In this document: positions 28,465-38,328 of the stretch, piece after piece
How positions within the stretch are numbered: position 1 is the first letter of the stretch
Layout of the letters: each line of letters starts with the position of its first letter
Assembly: GCA_014801955.1 (NCBI GenBank)
Contig: JAAVDE010000012.1
Coordinates: 168,889 to 232,888 of the forward strand
Origin: Bacteroides sp.
GTDB lineage: Bacteria; Bacteroidota; Bacteroidia; Bacteroidales; Muribaculaceae
Length of the DNA: 64,000 nt
Direction: 5' to 3'
The notes under the pieces: model-generated
The model's input: the letters and a program-made list of their open reading frames with translations, nothing else
Database searches by the model: none
What the model was told of the DNA's origin: nothing
Position numbers and translations under genes: made by a program

Positions 28465-28990
28465 CATCCACTCCCACGACCCTCTGGCGCCCGACTCGGC
28501 GGTCATTAACCTGGACCGCTACGCCGCAATGCGCCCCGACCATCGGCTCTATAGCGTCGGGTGGCACCCCTGGTGGCCCGACCCCGACATGGAGTGGGTT
28601 GAACGAACGGCCGCCGACCCGCGCGTCGTGATTATCGGCGAATGTGGCCTCGACCGCCGGCGCGGAGCCCTGGCTTTGGGCGAGCAGATTGAGCTGACGC
28701 GGGCCCACGCCCTTTTGGCCGAACGGCTCGAAAAGCCGCTGCTGCTCCACGTCGTTGGCGCCTGGAGCGAAATAATTGCCCTGCGCCGCCAAATGAAGCC
28801 GCAACAGCCCTGGATTATCCACGGCTTCCGCGGCAAGCCTCAGCTGGCCCGGCAGCTGCTCGACGCTGGCTTCGACATTTCGCTCGGCGTCCGCTTCAAC
28901 CCCGAAGCCGAAGCCATTATTCCGCCCGAACGCCTCCACCGCGAAACCGACTCTCAGCCGCCCGCCACGGACGGCTCCGGCGGTGCATAA
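28433..28990 (+). CDS. TatD family hydrolase-like protein (short)
   Basis: VSDIHSHDP; YSVGWHPWWPD; IGECGLDRRRGALALGEQIELTRAHALLAERLEKPLLLHVVGAW; IIHGFRGKPQLARQLLDAGFDISLGVRFN; ends soon after ETD. Confidence 0.85.
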   Translation: MPKNFRAKVSDIHSHDPLAPDSAVINLDRYAAMRPDHRLYSVGWHPWWPDPDMEWVERTAADPRVVIIGECGLDRRRGALALGEQIELTRAHALLAERLEKPLLLHVVGAWSEIIALRRQMKPQQPWIIHGFRGKPQLARQLLDAGFDISLGVRFNPEAEAIIPPERLHRETDSQPPATDGSGGA

Positions 28991-29039
28991 AAAAATCATA
29001 AATTGCGTTAAATTGTTTGGCGGGCTGAACGGATTTCGC

Positions 29040-29047
29040 TAACTTTG
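29040..29047 (+). promoter_or_regulatory. -7 element TAACTTTG upstream of recJ
   Basis: Exact TAnnTTTG, about 115 nt upstream of the recJ ATG. Confidence 0.5.
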
Positions 29048-29162
29048 AAGTGACATTAGCCCGCTCTCTCCCGTATTTTCCTCTTCTCGGTCTGGCTATG
29101 TTGCTGATTCTTACACATAAGAGAATCGGCCGCTATTCGATTATAATAAAAAACAAATATAA

Positions 29163-30899
29163 ATGACCGACAAATGGAACCCTTTAACCACAGACCAAGC
29201 CCAACTCCGCCCGGCTGCTGACGACGCCGAGCCTCGCCGCTCTGCCGCCGAACGCTACTTCGACTCGCCGGTTATGGCTAAAATCATGCGCGACAGGGGA
29301 ATAAACAACCCCGACGAGGCTCAACGATTCTTCTACCCGCAGCTCAGTGACCTCCACGACCCGTTCCTCATGCCCGGAATGGACGTTGCGGTGGCGCGAC
29401 TGAATGAAGCTATGGGTGCCAAACAGAAAATTCTGGTCTATGGCGACTACGACGTCGACGGTACTACCGCCGTTGCCTTAGTCTACAAATATCTGCTCCA
29501 GTTCTACTCGAGCATCGACTACTACATTCCCGGACGCTACGACGATGGCTACGGGATTTCGAAACACGTCATCGACATGGCCGCCGACGCCGGAGTCAAG
29601 CTAATCATTATTCTTGACTGCGGAATCAAAGCCAACGAGGAAATAGCCTATGCCAAAACCAAGGGCATAGACTTCATTATCTGCGACCACCACGTTGCCG
29701 GAGCCGAGCTCCCCGACGCGGTTGCGATTCTGAACCCCAAACTCGAGGACTCGACCTATCCGTTTCGCCACCTGAGCGGATGCGGCGTCGGCTTCAAGTT
29801 CATGCAGGCCTTTGCCGCCAGCAACGGCCTCCCCTCGCGCGACCTCGACAACTACCTCGACCTGGTGGCTGTCAGCATCGCTGCCGACATAGTGCCGATG
29901 ATTGGCGAAAACCGAATAATGACCTACTACGGCCTGCGCCGCCTGAACTCGAACCCCAACATGGGGCTGCGGGCAATTATGCGTATCTGCGGGCTCACGG
30001 GCCGAGAAATAACCCTCTCGGACGTTATTTTCAAAATCGGCCCGCGCATCAACGCTTCAGGCCGAATGCAGTCGGGCCGCGAGGCAGTTGACCTGCTCGT
30101 TGCGCGCGACGCCGCCGAGGCCCGCGCCAAGGCCCTCGAAATCGACCAATACAACCAGGACCGCAAGGAGCTCGACAAGCAAATCACCGAAGAGGCCCAG
30201 GCGCTGCTCGAGGCCGCCGGCGACACGAGCAAGAAGTCAATCGTTATGTACAACGAGGACTGGCACCGCGGAATCATCGGCATCGTTGCCTCGCGCCTGA
30301 CCGAGGTCTACTATAAGCCGGCGGTCGTTCTGACGCTGACCAACGGCCTGGCCTCAGGCTCGTCGCGCTCGGTCCAGGGATTCGACATCTATTCCGCCGT
30401 TGAGTCATGCGAGGATCTGCTCGAAAACTTCGGCGGCCACACCTATGCCGTCGGCCTGTCGATGAAGCCCGAAAACATCCCCGCCTTCACCGAGCGGTTC
30501 GAAAAATACGTTGCCGACCACATTTCGGAGGCGCAGCTCAAGCCGCTCCATGAAATCGACGCCGACCTGCGGTTCGACGACATTAACCTCGACATGCTCC
30601 ACTTCCTGCGCCGCCTCTACCCCTTCGGCCCCGGCAACATGAAGCCGGTTTTCCGCACTTCGGGGGTGGTCAACGCCGGAACGTCGAAAATCGTTGGCAA
30701 AAACAGCGAGCATATCAAGCTCGACGTCACCAACTCCGCGGGTCAGCACGTTGTTCACGCAATCGCCTTCAACATGGCCGACAAATTCGAGGCCATCGCC
30801 TCGGGCGAACCGTTCACTATCGTCTACACCATTGAAGAAAACAAGCACCACGCCGCCGGTTATCCCATCCAGCTGCTGGTCAAGGAAATAATTCTCTGA
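29163..30899 (+). CDS. recJ: Single-stranded-DNA-specific exonuclease RecJ
   Basis: ILVYGDYDVDGTTAVALVYKYL; IDFIICDHHVAG; HLSGCGVGFKFMQA; GPRINASGRM. Confidence 0.96.
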   Translation: MTDKWNPLTTDQAQLRPAADDAEPRRSAAERYFDSPVMAKIMRDRGINNPDEAQRFFYPQLSDLHDPFLMPGMDVAVARLNEAMGAKQKILVYGDYDVDGTTAVALVYKYLLQFYSSIDYYIPGRYDDGYGISKHVIDMAADAGVKLIIILDCGIKANEEIAYAKTKGIDFIICDHHVAGAELPDAVAILNPKLEDSTYPFRHLSGCGVGFKFMQAFAASNGLPSRDLDNYLDLVAVSIAADIVPMIGENRIMTYYGLRRLNSNPNMGLRAIMRICGLTGREITLSDVIFKIGPRINASGRMQSGREAVDLLVARDAAEARAKALEIDQYNQDRKELDKQITEEAQALLEAAGDTSKKSIVMYNEDWHRGIIGIVASRLTEVYYKPAVVLTLTNGLASGSSRSVQGFDIYSAVESCEDLLENFGGHTYAVGLSMKPENIPAFTERFEKYVADHISEAQLKPLHEIDADLRFDDINLDMLHFLRRLYPFGPGNMKPVFRTSGVVNAGTSKIVGKNSEHIKLDVTNSAGQHVVHAIAFNMADKFEAIASGEPFTIVYTIEENKHHAAGYPIQLLVKEIIL

Positions 30900-32806
30900 T
30901 GCCCGCGTACTCCTCTCCTCTCGACGCCCTGCGGCGCCATTGGGGGTACGACTCGTTCCGCCCCCTCCAGGCCTCGATTATCGACTCGGTGCTCAACGGC
31001 AACGACACTCTGGCACTCATGCCGACCGGCGGCGGAAAGAGCATAACTTTCCAGGTGCCGGGGCTGATGCTGCCGGGGTTGACGGTGGTCGTGACGCCCC
31101 TGATTTCGCTGATGAAAGACCAGGTCGACAATCTGCGCGCCCACGACATTGCCGCCGTCTATCTCCACTCAGGCCTGACCGCCCGCGAGGCGCGCCTGGC
31201 AATGCAAAAGGCCGAATTGGGCAAGGTTAAGTTCCTCTATCTCTCGCCCGAGCGGCTCCAGAACGAACGCTTCATCGGCGAGCTGAAAACCTGGAATGTT
31301 TCGCTGCTGGTGGTCGACGAAGCCCACTGCATTTCGCAGTGGGGCTACGATTTTCGCCCGCCCTACCTGTCAATCGCCCGCCTGCGCAGCTACTTTCCGC
31401 GCGTGCCGGTGCTGGCGGTAACGGCCTCAGCCACTCCGCAGGTGGCCGACGACATTTGCAGCCGGCTGGAGTTCCGCCCCGGCGCTCAGCGGTTTCAAAT
31501 GAGCTTCGCGCGCAAGAATATCAGCTATATAGTTCGCCGCGACGTTAACAAGCCGGAGCGGCTCCTGACGGTTCTGCGCAACACTTCCGGCTCGGCCATC
31601 GTCTACGTTCGCTCGCGCAAAAAAACCGCCGAAATAGCCCGCGCGCTCGCTGCAGCCGGAATTTCGGCCGAGAGCTACCATGCGGGCCTGCTCCCGGAGG
31701 TCAAATCCGAACGCCAGCAGCGCTGGAAGGAGTCGAAAGTGCGCGTAATGGTTGCGACCAACGCCTTCGGCATGGGCATTGACAAACCCGACGTCCGAAC
31801 GGTCATCCACTATGACCTCCCCTCCTCGCTCGAGGAATACTACCAGGAAGCGGGCCGCGCCGGGCGCGACGGCCTGCCGTCGTTTGCCGTATGCCTGGTT
31901 GCGCCGACCGACCGCCGCGTGCTTGCCCGCCGCCTGGAGGATGCCTTTCCGCCGCCCGAACTGATTGGCGAGGTCTATGAAAAGGCGTGTCTCCACGTTG
32001 ACCTCTGTCTGGGCGAAGGGCAATATAACGTTTTTGACTTCAACATCGAGGACTTCTGCCGGAAATGGAACCTCTGGCCGGCAACGGCGCGCGCGGCCAT
32101 GCAGCTGCTGGCGCTCGGCGGCTATGTTGAGTATGTTGAAGACGTCGACGCCCGCGCCCGCGTAATGGCCATTTGCCGCCGCGAGGAGCTATATGCAATG
32201 GAGCTGACTCCGGCCGAGGAGAGCGTCATGGTCTACCTGCTGCGCAACTGCCCGGGGCTCTTTGCCGACTATTTCAACATCGTTGAAACGGTCATTGCGT
32301 CGCATCTGTCAATGTCGCCCGACGAGGTTTATCAGACGCTGCTGTCGCTCAGCCGCCGCCACGTTGTTCACTACGTTCCGCGGCGCCAGCAGCCCTATCT
32401 CTACTTTCCGTCGCGACGCATCGAGAGCCGCTATCTGCGCTTCTCGCGCGAAATCTACGAGGAGCGGCGCGAGCGCATGGCCCGCCGAATCGACGCGATG
32501 ACGCGCTTTGCGTTTGCCGACTCCGACTGCCGCGCCAAAACCATTCTCGACTATTTCGGCGAAACCGACGCCGGTTTCTGCGGCAGCTGCGACGTTTGCC
32601 GCCAGGCTGCGCCCCGCCCCAAGCCCCCCATTGGCGTCGACGACTCGATAATGCACCTGCTCTCCAACAATCCGGCGCTGACACCGCCCCGGATTGCCGA
32701 GCGGCTCAACATTCGCCAGGAAATAATAATCGAACACCTGCGGACCCTTCTCGACCGCGGACTGATAACCCTAAATCACGACCAAACGATATGCAAGCAC
32801 CCTTAG
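30899..32806 (+). CDS. recQ: ATP-dependent DNA helicase RecQ
   Basis: FRPLQASIIDSVLNGNDTLALMPTGGGKSITFQVPGLM; VVDEAHCISQWGYDFRPPY; ATNAFGMGIDKPDVRTVIHYDLPSSLEEYYQEAGRAGRDG. Confidence 0.97.
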   Translation: MPAYSSPLDALRRHWGYDSFRPLQASIIDSVLNGNDTLALMPTGGGKSITFQVPGLMLPGLTVVVTPLISLMKDQVDNLRAHDIAAVYLHSGLTAREARLAMQKAELGKVKFLYLSPERLQNERFIGELKTWNVSLLVVDEAHCISQWGYDFRPPYLSIARLRSYFPRVPVLAVTASATPQVADDICSRLEFRPGAQRFQMSFARKNISYIVRRDVNKPERLLTVLRNTSGSAIVYVRSRKKTAEIARALAAAGISAESYHAGLLPEVKSERQQRWKESKVRVMVATNAFGMGIDKPDVRTVIHYDLPSSLEEYYQEAGRAGRDGLPSFAVCLVAPTDRRVLARRLEDAFPPPELIGEVYEKACLHVDLCLGEGQYNVFDFNIEDFCRKWNLWPATARAAMQLLALGGYVEYVEDVDARARVMAICRREELYAMELTPAEESVMVYLLRNCPGLFADYFNIVETVIASHLSMSPDEVYQTLLSLSRRHVVHYVPRRQQPYLYFPSRRIESRYLRFSREIYEERRERMARRIDAMTRFAFADSDCRAKTILDYFGETDAGFCGSCDVCRQAAPRPKPPIGVDDSIMHLLSNNPALTPPRIAERLNIRQEIIIEHLRTLLDRGLITLNHDQTICKHP

Positions 32807-34044
32807 CCGAGCGCATGCGCCCGACAACCCTCGACGACTACATCGGCCAGACCCACCTGGTCGGCCCGGGCTCGATTCTGCGCCGCATGATTGAGCAGCA
32901 GCGCGTCAGCTCCTTTATTCTCTGGGGGCCGCCCGGAGTTGGCAAAACAACCCTTGCGCGCATAATTGCCAACACAACGAACTCGCCTTTCTACACGCTC
33001 TCGGCCGTCAACGCCGGCGTCAAGGAGGTGCGCGAGGTCATTGAGCGCTGCCGCGCCGACAATCAGTCAATGTTCTCGCAGGGGCGCCCGATTCTGTTTA
33101 TCGACGAAATCCACCGCTTCTCAAAAAGCCAGCAGGACTCGCTGCTCGGAGCGGTTGAGAGCGGAATCGTTACTCTCATCGGCGCAACGACCGAGAACCC
33201 GTCGTTTGAGGTCATCAGGCCGCTGCTGTCGCGCGCCAGCGTCTACACTCTGCGCCCGCTCGAGGCCGAGGAGCTGCAGCGCCTGCTGCAAAACACCCTG
33301 GAGCGCGACGAGGTGTTGTCGAAAATGGAGGTGAAGATTGAAAGCACCGACGCGCTCTTTCGCTTTGCCGGCGGCGATGCCCGCAAGCTGCTCAACATTC
33401 TCGACCTGCTCGAGCAGTCAACCCCGGCCAACGAGCCGCTGGTGATTTCCGACGCCATAGTTACAGAACGCCTCCAGGAGAATCCCGCGGCCTACGACAA
33501 GGGCGGCGAAATGCACTACGACATCATCTCGGCCTTCATCAAATCGGTGCGCGGCTCCGATGCCGACGCGGCCATCTACTGGCTGGCGCGCATGGTCGCC
33601 GGCGGCGAGGACCCCGAGTTCATTGGCCGCCGCCTGGTGATTCTCGCTGCCGAGGATATTGGCCTGGCCAACCCTAACGCACTGCTGCTGGCGAACGCAA
33701 CGTTCGACGTCATCAAAAAAATCGGCTGGCCCGAAGGGCGCATCCCGCTGGCCGAATGTACGATCTACCTGGCGCGCTCGCCCAAGAGCAACTCGGCCTA
33801 CATGGCCATCGGCGCCGCCCTGGCCGAGGTGGAACGCTCGGGCAATCTGCCGGTGCCGCTTCACTTGCGCAACGCGCCGACGTCGCTCATGAAAGAAATG
33901 GGCTATGGCGCTGACTATAAGTATCCCCACGACTACGAAGGCCACTGGGTTGCCCAGCAATATCTGCCCGACGCGCTCAGCGGCGCCCGCTTCTGGCACC
34001 CCGCGCCCAACGCCTCGGAAAACCGCCTCAGCGCAAAAGACTGA
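32791..34044 (+). CDS. rarA: Replication-associated recombination protein RarA
   Basis: MQAPLAERMRPTTLDDYIGQTHLVGPGSILRRMIEQQRVSSFILWGPPGVGKTTLARIIA; FIDEIHRFSKSQQDSLLGAVE. Start set to 32791. Confidence 0.96.
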   Translation: MQAPLAERMRPTTLDDYIGQTHLVGPGSILRRMIEQQRVSSFILWGPPGVGKTTLARIIANTTNSPFYTLSAVNAGVKEVREVIERCRADNQSMFSQGRPILFIDEIHRFSKSQQDSLLGAVESGIVTLIGATTENPSFEVIRPLLSRASVYTLRPLEAEELQRLLQNTLERDEVLSKMEVKIESTDALFRFAGGDARKLLNILDLLEQSTPANEPLVISDAIVTERLQENPAAYDKGGEMHYDIISAFIKSVRGSDADAAIYWLARMVAGGEDPEFIGRRLVILAAEDIGLANPNALLLANATFDVIKKIGWPEGRIPLAECTIYLARSPKSNSAYMAIGAALAEVERSGNLPVPLHLRNAPTSLMKEMGYGADYKYPHDYEGHWVAQQYLPDALSGARFWHPAPNASENRLSAKD

Positions 34045-34096
34045 ACCTTTTGAACCCCGCGGGCGTTCTATCAGTAGCTTTCAACTATTTGCTCTT

Positions 34097-35239
34097 ATGA
34101 AATTCATCACTCTGCTGCTGTTGGCCTCCGCTGCCAACACCCTGTCCGCCCGGGGCATCGACGATTGCGTCGATGCCCTGGCTAACATGCCGGGCTATCG
34201 CGCTTCGGCAACCTACTCGGTTACTCTCCCTCAGGCTCAGGACGATATTGTCTACACCGTTGACCTGGCCCAGGACCCGGCGGAGGCCGACAGCTATCTG
34301 CTGCAATGGTCTGTTATGTCGCCCTCAGGGCCCGTCAGCGGCTTCACGGCCTGGTTCGACGGCAATTTCTATAACTTCCGCAACCATCGCCTGCAGGAGC
34401 GCCACGACGACCGCGACCCGGAAACTCCGGCCGGCACACGCGCGCCGCAAAACGCCGCGCAGTTCGCCTCGCTGCTCCCCACGCGCATTGCCCAATGGCT
34501 CCGCGAGGTGCAAAACGAGCCGAACACCGCCGCCACTCTCAGCGAGCAGGGCAACGAGCTGACTCTCACCCTTGTTCGCCAACCCGCCGACGAAATCGAA
34601 TCGGAAATCACCTGGACCTTCGAGCTCCCGTCGATGCGCCCGCTGAAATTCTATGCCGACTATAACCCCGGCTCCATTTCGGGCCAGCAGGTCAACGCAG
34701 TGTATGCCTACGGCGATTCGCTCGCCCCGCTCCCCGCCGGGCTTAACGAGGCTTATCTGCGCGGGCTCTTCCCCGACGCCTTCGAAAAGTATCGCGAAAG
34801 CCAGTTTGCCGTCGAAAACATGCGCGGACTGCCTCTGCCCGCCTTTTCGCTACCGAAACTCGGCGGCGGCCGACTGGCCAGGCAGGCTTCCGACGCGTTC
34901 AGAGCGCCCACGGCGGTCGTTTTCTTCGACCCCGCGGCAACCCTCACCCCCGAGCTGATAAAGGCGCTGCGCGGCGCCGTTGACCGCCTGCCCGTTGACG
35001 CCGAAATCATTTGGGCCTCCACCGAAAAGAACCCCGACGCCGCAGCTCAGCTGCTCGAACCGCTGCGACCGGGCGAAACCGCCCTGACAGGCGCCAACAG
35101 CCTGGCTCTGGCATGCGGCACGGCTGCACTCCCGACCATTCTCGTCTGCACCCCCAAGGGCGAAATCTCAAACATCATAACAGGCCTGAACCAAAACCTT
35201 CAGTCAGACGTTATGCAATTGCTGACAACAGCGAAATAA
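34097..35239 (+). CDS. Exported protein with a redoxin-like C-terminal region
   Basis: Signal peptide MKFITLLLLASAANTLSARG; C-terminal LPLPAFSLPKLGGGRLARQAS...TAVVFFDPAATL...LPTILVCTPKGEI resembles a thioredoxin-like fold without the usual cysteines. Confidence 0.65.
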   Translation: MKFITLLLLASAANTLSARGIDDCVDALANMPGYRASATYSVTLPQAQDDIVYTVDLAQDPAEADSYLLQWSVMSPSGPVSGFTAWFDGNFYNFRNHRLQERHDDRDPETPAGTRAPQNAAQFASLLPTRIAQWLREVQNEPNTAATLSEQGNELTLTLVRQPADEIESEITWTFELPSMRPLKFYADYNPGSISGQQVNAVYAYGDSLAPLPAGLNEAYLRGLFPDAFEKYRESQFAVENMRGLPLPAFSLPKLGGGRLARQASDAFRAPTAVVFFDPAATLTPELIKALRGAVDRLPVDAEIIWASTEKNPDAAAQLLEPLRPGETALTGANSLALACGTAALPTILVCTPKGEISNIITGLNQNLQSDVMQLLTTAK

Positions 35240-35285
35240 CCACCCTTTGATTCATTAACATTACTCTACTACTCTACTATCTGTT

Positions 35286-35795
35286 ATGGAAACCGTTTAC
35301 CTCCAGGGAACTCCCTGCCACACCTATGGTACTCTGCCCGCCGTTGGCGAAAAAGCACCCTGTTTCAACCTCGTTGACTCCAACCTGAAAGACATTCGCT
35401 GCAACGACTTTTTCGGTCGCACAGTTGTTCTTAATATCTTCCCCAGCCTCGACACTGAAGTTTGCGCAGCCTCGGTTCGCCGCTTCAACAAGGAGGCCGC
35501 CGAGCTCCCCAACGTTTCGGTCGTTTGCGTCAGCATGGACCTTCCGTTTGCCGCCAAGCGCTTCTGCACCGCCGAAGGCATCAAGGACCTGACCGTGGCC
35601 TCGGCCTTCCGCTCGCCGATGTTCGGCCAGAAGTATGGACTCGAACTCGTCGACGGTCCTCTGGCCGGCCTGCTGACCCGCGCGGTCATCATCTACGACC
35701 CCGACCTGAAAATCATCTACGAAGAGCTCGTGCCCGAAATCACCAGCGAGCCCGACTATCGCGCCGCCTTGGCCGTTCTTAAACACGAAAAATAA
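35286..35795 (+). CDS. tpx: Thiol peroxidase
   Basis: METVYLQGTPCHTYGTLPAVGEKAPCFNLVDSNLKDI; NIFPSLDTEVCAASVRRFNKEAAEL; CVSMDLPFAAKRFC. Confidence 0.96.
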   Translation: METVYLQGTPCHTYGTLPAVGEKAPCFNLVDSNLKDIRCNDFFGRTVVLNIFPSLDTEVCAASVRRFNKEAAELPNVSVVCVSMDLPFAAKRFCTAEGIKDLTVASAFRSPMFGQKYGLELVDGPLAGLLTRAVIIYDPDLKIIYEELVPEITSEPDYRAALAVLKHEK

Positions 35796-35849
35796 CGACC
35801 AACTGAGCGGCTCGCGCCAAAAAACGAAATCTCAGAGCCTCTAAAGCAA

Positions 35850-35900
35850 CAAAAAACATTCGCAATGCGCTAATATGCAACGCATTGCGAATGTTTTTTG
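35850..35900. terminator. Bidirectional-looking intrinsic terminator after tpx
   Basis: Perfect 20-bp stem CAAAAAACATTCGCAATGCG / CGCATTGCGAATGTTTTTTG with 11-nt loop. Confidence 0.85.
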
Positions 35901-35931
35901 TTTATCGGCATTTTTTATCGGAAAAATTGCG

Positions 35932-35939
35932 TAACTTTG
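35932..35939 (+). promoter_or_regulatory. -7 element TAACTTTG upstream of ybeY
   Basis: Exact TAnnTTTG, 45 nt upstream of the ATG at 35985. Confidence 0.5.
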
Positions 35940-35984
35940 AAGGTCGTAAAATGGGGCAATCCGCCCATAAATATATTTATTTAC

Positions 35985-36413
35985 ATGATTATCAGATGGT
36001 TAACTGAAAACATAGAGTTCCCCGACGTTATCTCCAAGGAGATTGTTGAGCCCTGGCTGGCAAAAGTTGCCGAAGCCCACGGCAAAATTCCGGGAACGCT
36101 GACCTACATCCTGACCGACGATGAAGGAATCCTTCGGGTGAACCGCAAATTCCTCGACCACGATTACTTCACCGACATCATTACCTTCGACTACTCCAAG
36201 CGCGGAATGGTCAGCGGCGACATCTACATTTCGCTCGAAACCGTTGCGACCAATGCCGAGCAGTTCGGCCAGAATCCGATTCGCGAGCTGCACCGCGTTT
36301 TGGCCCACGGCCTGCTCCACCTCTGCGGAATCAACGACAAAGGTCCCGGCGAACGCGAAATAATGGAGCAACACGAAGACCGGGCTCTTGAACTACTCTA
36401 CGAAATGCTATGA
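35985..36413 (+). CDS. ybeY: Endoribonuclease YbeY
   Basis: FLDHDYFTDIITFDYSKRGMVSGDIYISLE...HRVLAHGLLHLCGINDKGPGEREIMEQHEDRAL (HxxxHxxxxxH-type zinc motif). Confidence 0.95.
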   Translation: MIIRWLTENIEFPDVISKEIVEPWLAKVAEAHGKIPGTLTYILTDDEGILRVNRKFLDHDYFTDIITFDYSKRGMVSGDIYISLETVATNAEQFGQNPIRELHRVLAHGLLHLCGINDKGPGEREIMEQHEDRALELLYEML

Positions 36414-38263
36414 TATTCGACTTCGACGTTATTGTTGTCGGCGCAGGCCATGCCGGCTGCGAGGCCGCGCGCTCGGCGGCTCTTTGCGGCTGCCGCACGC
36501 TGCTGATAACGATGGATCTCAACAAAATCGCGCAAATGAGCTGCAATCCCGCTGTCGGCGGCATTGCCAAAGGCCAGATTGTTCGCGAAATCGACGCCCT
36601 GGGCGGCGCAATGGGCCTGGTAACCGACGCCTCGTCGCTGCAGTTCCGAATGCTCAACCGCTCGAAAGGCCCCGCAATGTGGAGCCCGCGCGCGCAGGCC
36701 GACCGCATGGCGTTCAGCGCCGCATGGCGCCGCGAGCTGGAAATGACGCCCAACCTGTTCATGTGGCAGGACTCCGCGACGGGGCTCATCGTTGAAAAAG
36801 GCGCCGTTTGCGGCGTCAGGACGGCCTGGGGCGTGAATTTCACCGCAAAAGCCGTTGTTCTGACCAACGGAACGTTTCTCAACGGCCTGATGCACGTTGG
36901 CCGCACGCAGATTCGCGGCGGACGAGTGTCGGAACCCCACTCCACCGGCCTGACCGAACAGCTCGTCAGCCTCGGCTTCGAGGCCGACCGCATGAAAACC
37001 GGCACGCCCGTGCGTCTTGATTCGCGAACGATCGACTTCACGCTCTGCGAGCGCCAGGACGGCGACGAAACCGACGATAAATTCTCCTTCCTCCCCGAAA
37101 GCCGCCGGATTCTGCGCCAGCTCCCCTGCTGGGCAACCAAAACCAACGCAGAAACCCACGAGGTTCTGCGCCGCGGACTGCCCGATTCGCCGCTCTACAA
37201 CGGCCAGATCCAAAGCATCGGCCCGCGCTACTGCCCCAGCATCGAGACCAAAATCGTTACTTTCGCCGACAAAGACGAACACCACCTCTTCCTCGAGCCG
37301 GAAGGCGAGAACTCAACGGAGTATTATCTCAACGGCTTCTCGTCGTCGCTTCCGTTCGACATTCAGATGCGCGCGCTGCAAACCATTCCGGCGCTGCGCA
37401 ACGTTCAGATTCTACGCCCCGGCTACGCGATTGAATATGACTTCTTCCCCCCGACCCAGCTCTTCCACTCGCTGGAAACCCGCCTTATCCGAAACCTCTT
37501 TTTCGCCGGCCAAATCAACGGCACGACCGGCTACGAAGAAGCGGCCGGCCAGGGGCTGATTGCGGGCATCAACGCAGCCGCGGCGGTTAAAGGAACCGAG
37601 CCGCTAATTCTCGGACGCGACCGCGCCTACATCGGCGTGCTCATCGACGACCTGGTAACGAAAGGGGTCGACGAACCCTACCGCATGTTCACCTCGCGCG
37701 CCGAATATCGCATTCTGCTGCGCCAGGACGACGCCGACAGCCGCCTGACCCCGCTCGGCCACTCCGTTGGCCTCGCCTCCGACCGCCGGCTCGATATTTT
37801 GCGCAACAAAGAGCGCCTCATCGACGACCTCACCGGCGAGCTGCGCTCAACGTCGCTGCGCCCCGAAGCGGTCAATCCCCTGCTCGGCGAAATCGGTTCC
37901 GCACCCGCCCGCCAGTCGACCAAAGCCGCCGACATTCTACTTCGTCCTGGCATGACCCTCGAACTGATGAGCCGCATCCTGCCCGGCATTCTCAACTTCC
38001 CCGACGACGTTCGCCAGGCAGTTGAAATCCGCCTCAAATATGCCGGCTACATCGACCGCGAGCGCCAGCTGGCCGAGCGAATGACCCGCATTGACCACAT
38101 CACCCTGGGCGACAAACTCGACTACTCGAAAATCGCCGCACTCTCGACCGAGGCCCGCCAGAAGCTCGCCTCAATCCGCCCCGCAACGGTTGGCCACGCC
38201 AGCCGAATCCCCGGCGTTTCGCCCGCCGACATCAACGTGTTGCTGCTGATGCTCGGTAAATAA
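36410..38263 (+). CDS. mnmG: tRNA uridine-5-carboxymethylaminomethyl(34) synthesis enzyme MnmG
   Basis: FDVIVVGAGHAGCEAARSAALCGCRTLLITMDLNKIAQMSCNPAVGGIAKGQIVREIDALGGAMG. Confidence 0.97.
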   Translation: MIFDFDVIVVGAGHAGCEAARSAALCGCRTLLITMDLNKIAQMSCNPAVGGIAKGQIVREIDALGGAMGLVTDASSLQFRMLNRSKGPAMWSPRAQADRMAFSAAWRRELEMTPNLFMWQDSATGLIVEKGAVCGVRTAWGVNFTAKAVVLTNGTFLNGLMHVGRTQIRGGRVSEPHSTGLTEQLVSLGFEADRMKTGTPVRLDSRTIDFTLCERQDGDETDDKFSFLPESRRILRQLPCWATKTNAETHEVLRRGLPDSPLYNGQIQSIGPRYCPSIETKIVTFADKDEHHLFLEPEGENSTEYYLNGFSSSLPFDIQMRALQTIPALRNVQILRPGYAIEYDFFPPTQLFHSLETRLIRNLFFAGQINGTTGYEEAAGQGLIAGINAAAAVKGTEPLILGRDRAYIGVLIDDLVTKGVDEPYRMFTSRAEYRILLRQDDADSRLTPLGHSVGLASDRRLDILRNKERLIDDLTGELRSTSLRPEAVNPLLGEIGSAPARQSTKAADILLRPGMTLELMSRILPGILNFPDDVRQAVEIRLKYAGYIDRERQLAERMTRIDHITLGDKLDYSKIAALSTEARQKLASIRPATVGHASRIPGVSPADINVLLLMLGK

Positions 38264-38264
38264 T

Positions 38265-38280
38265 TGTTTCACGTGAAACA
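38265..38280. promoter_or_regulatory. Candidate parS centromere-like site (ParB/Spo0J binding)
   Basis: Perfect 16-bp palindrome TGTTTCACGTGAAACA, identical to the widely conserved chromosomal parS consensus; intergenic between mnmG and apt. Confidence 0.8.
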
Positions 38281-38328
38281 TATGCAACTTTCGAAAATTC
38301 AAATTATTAACTTATAACTTTTCACATC

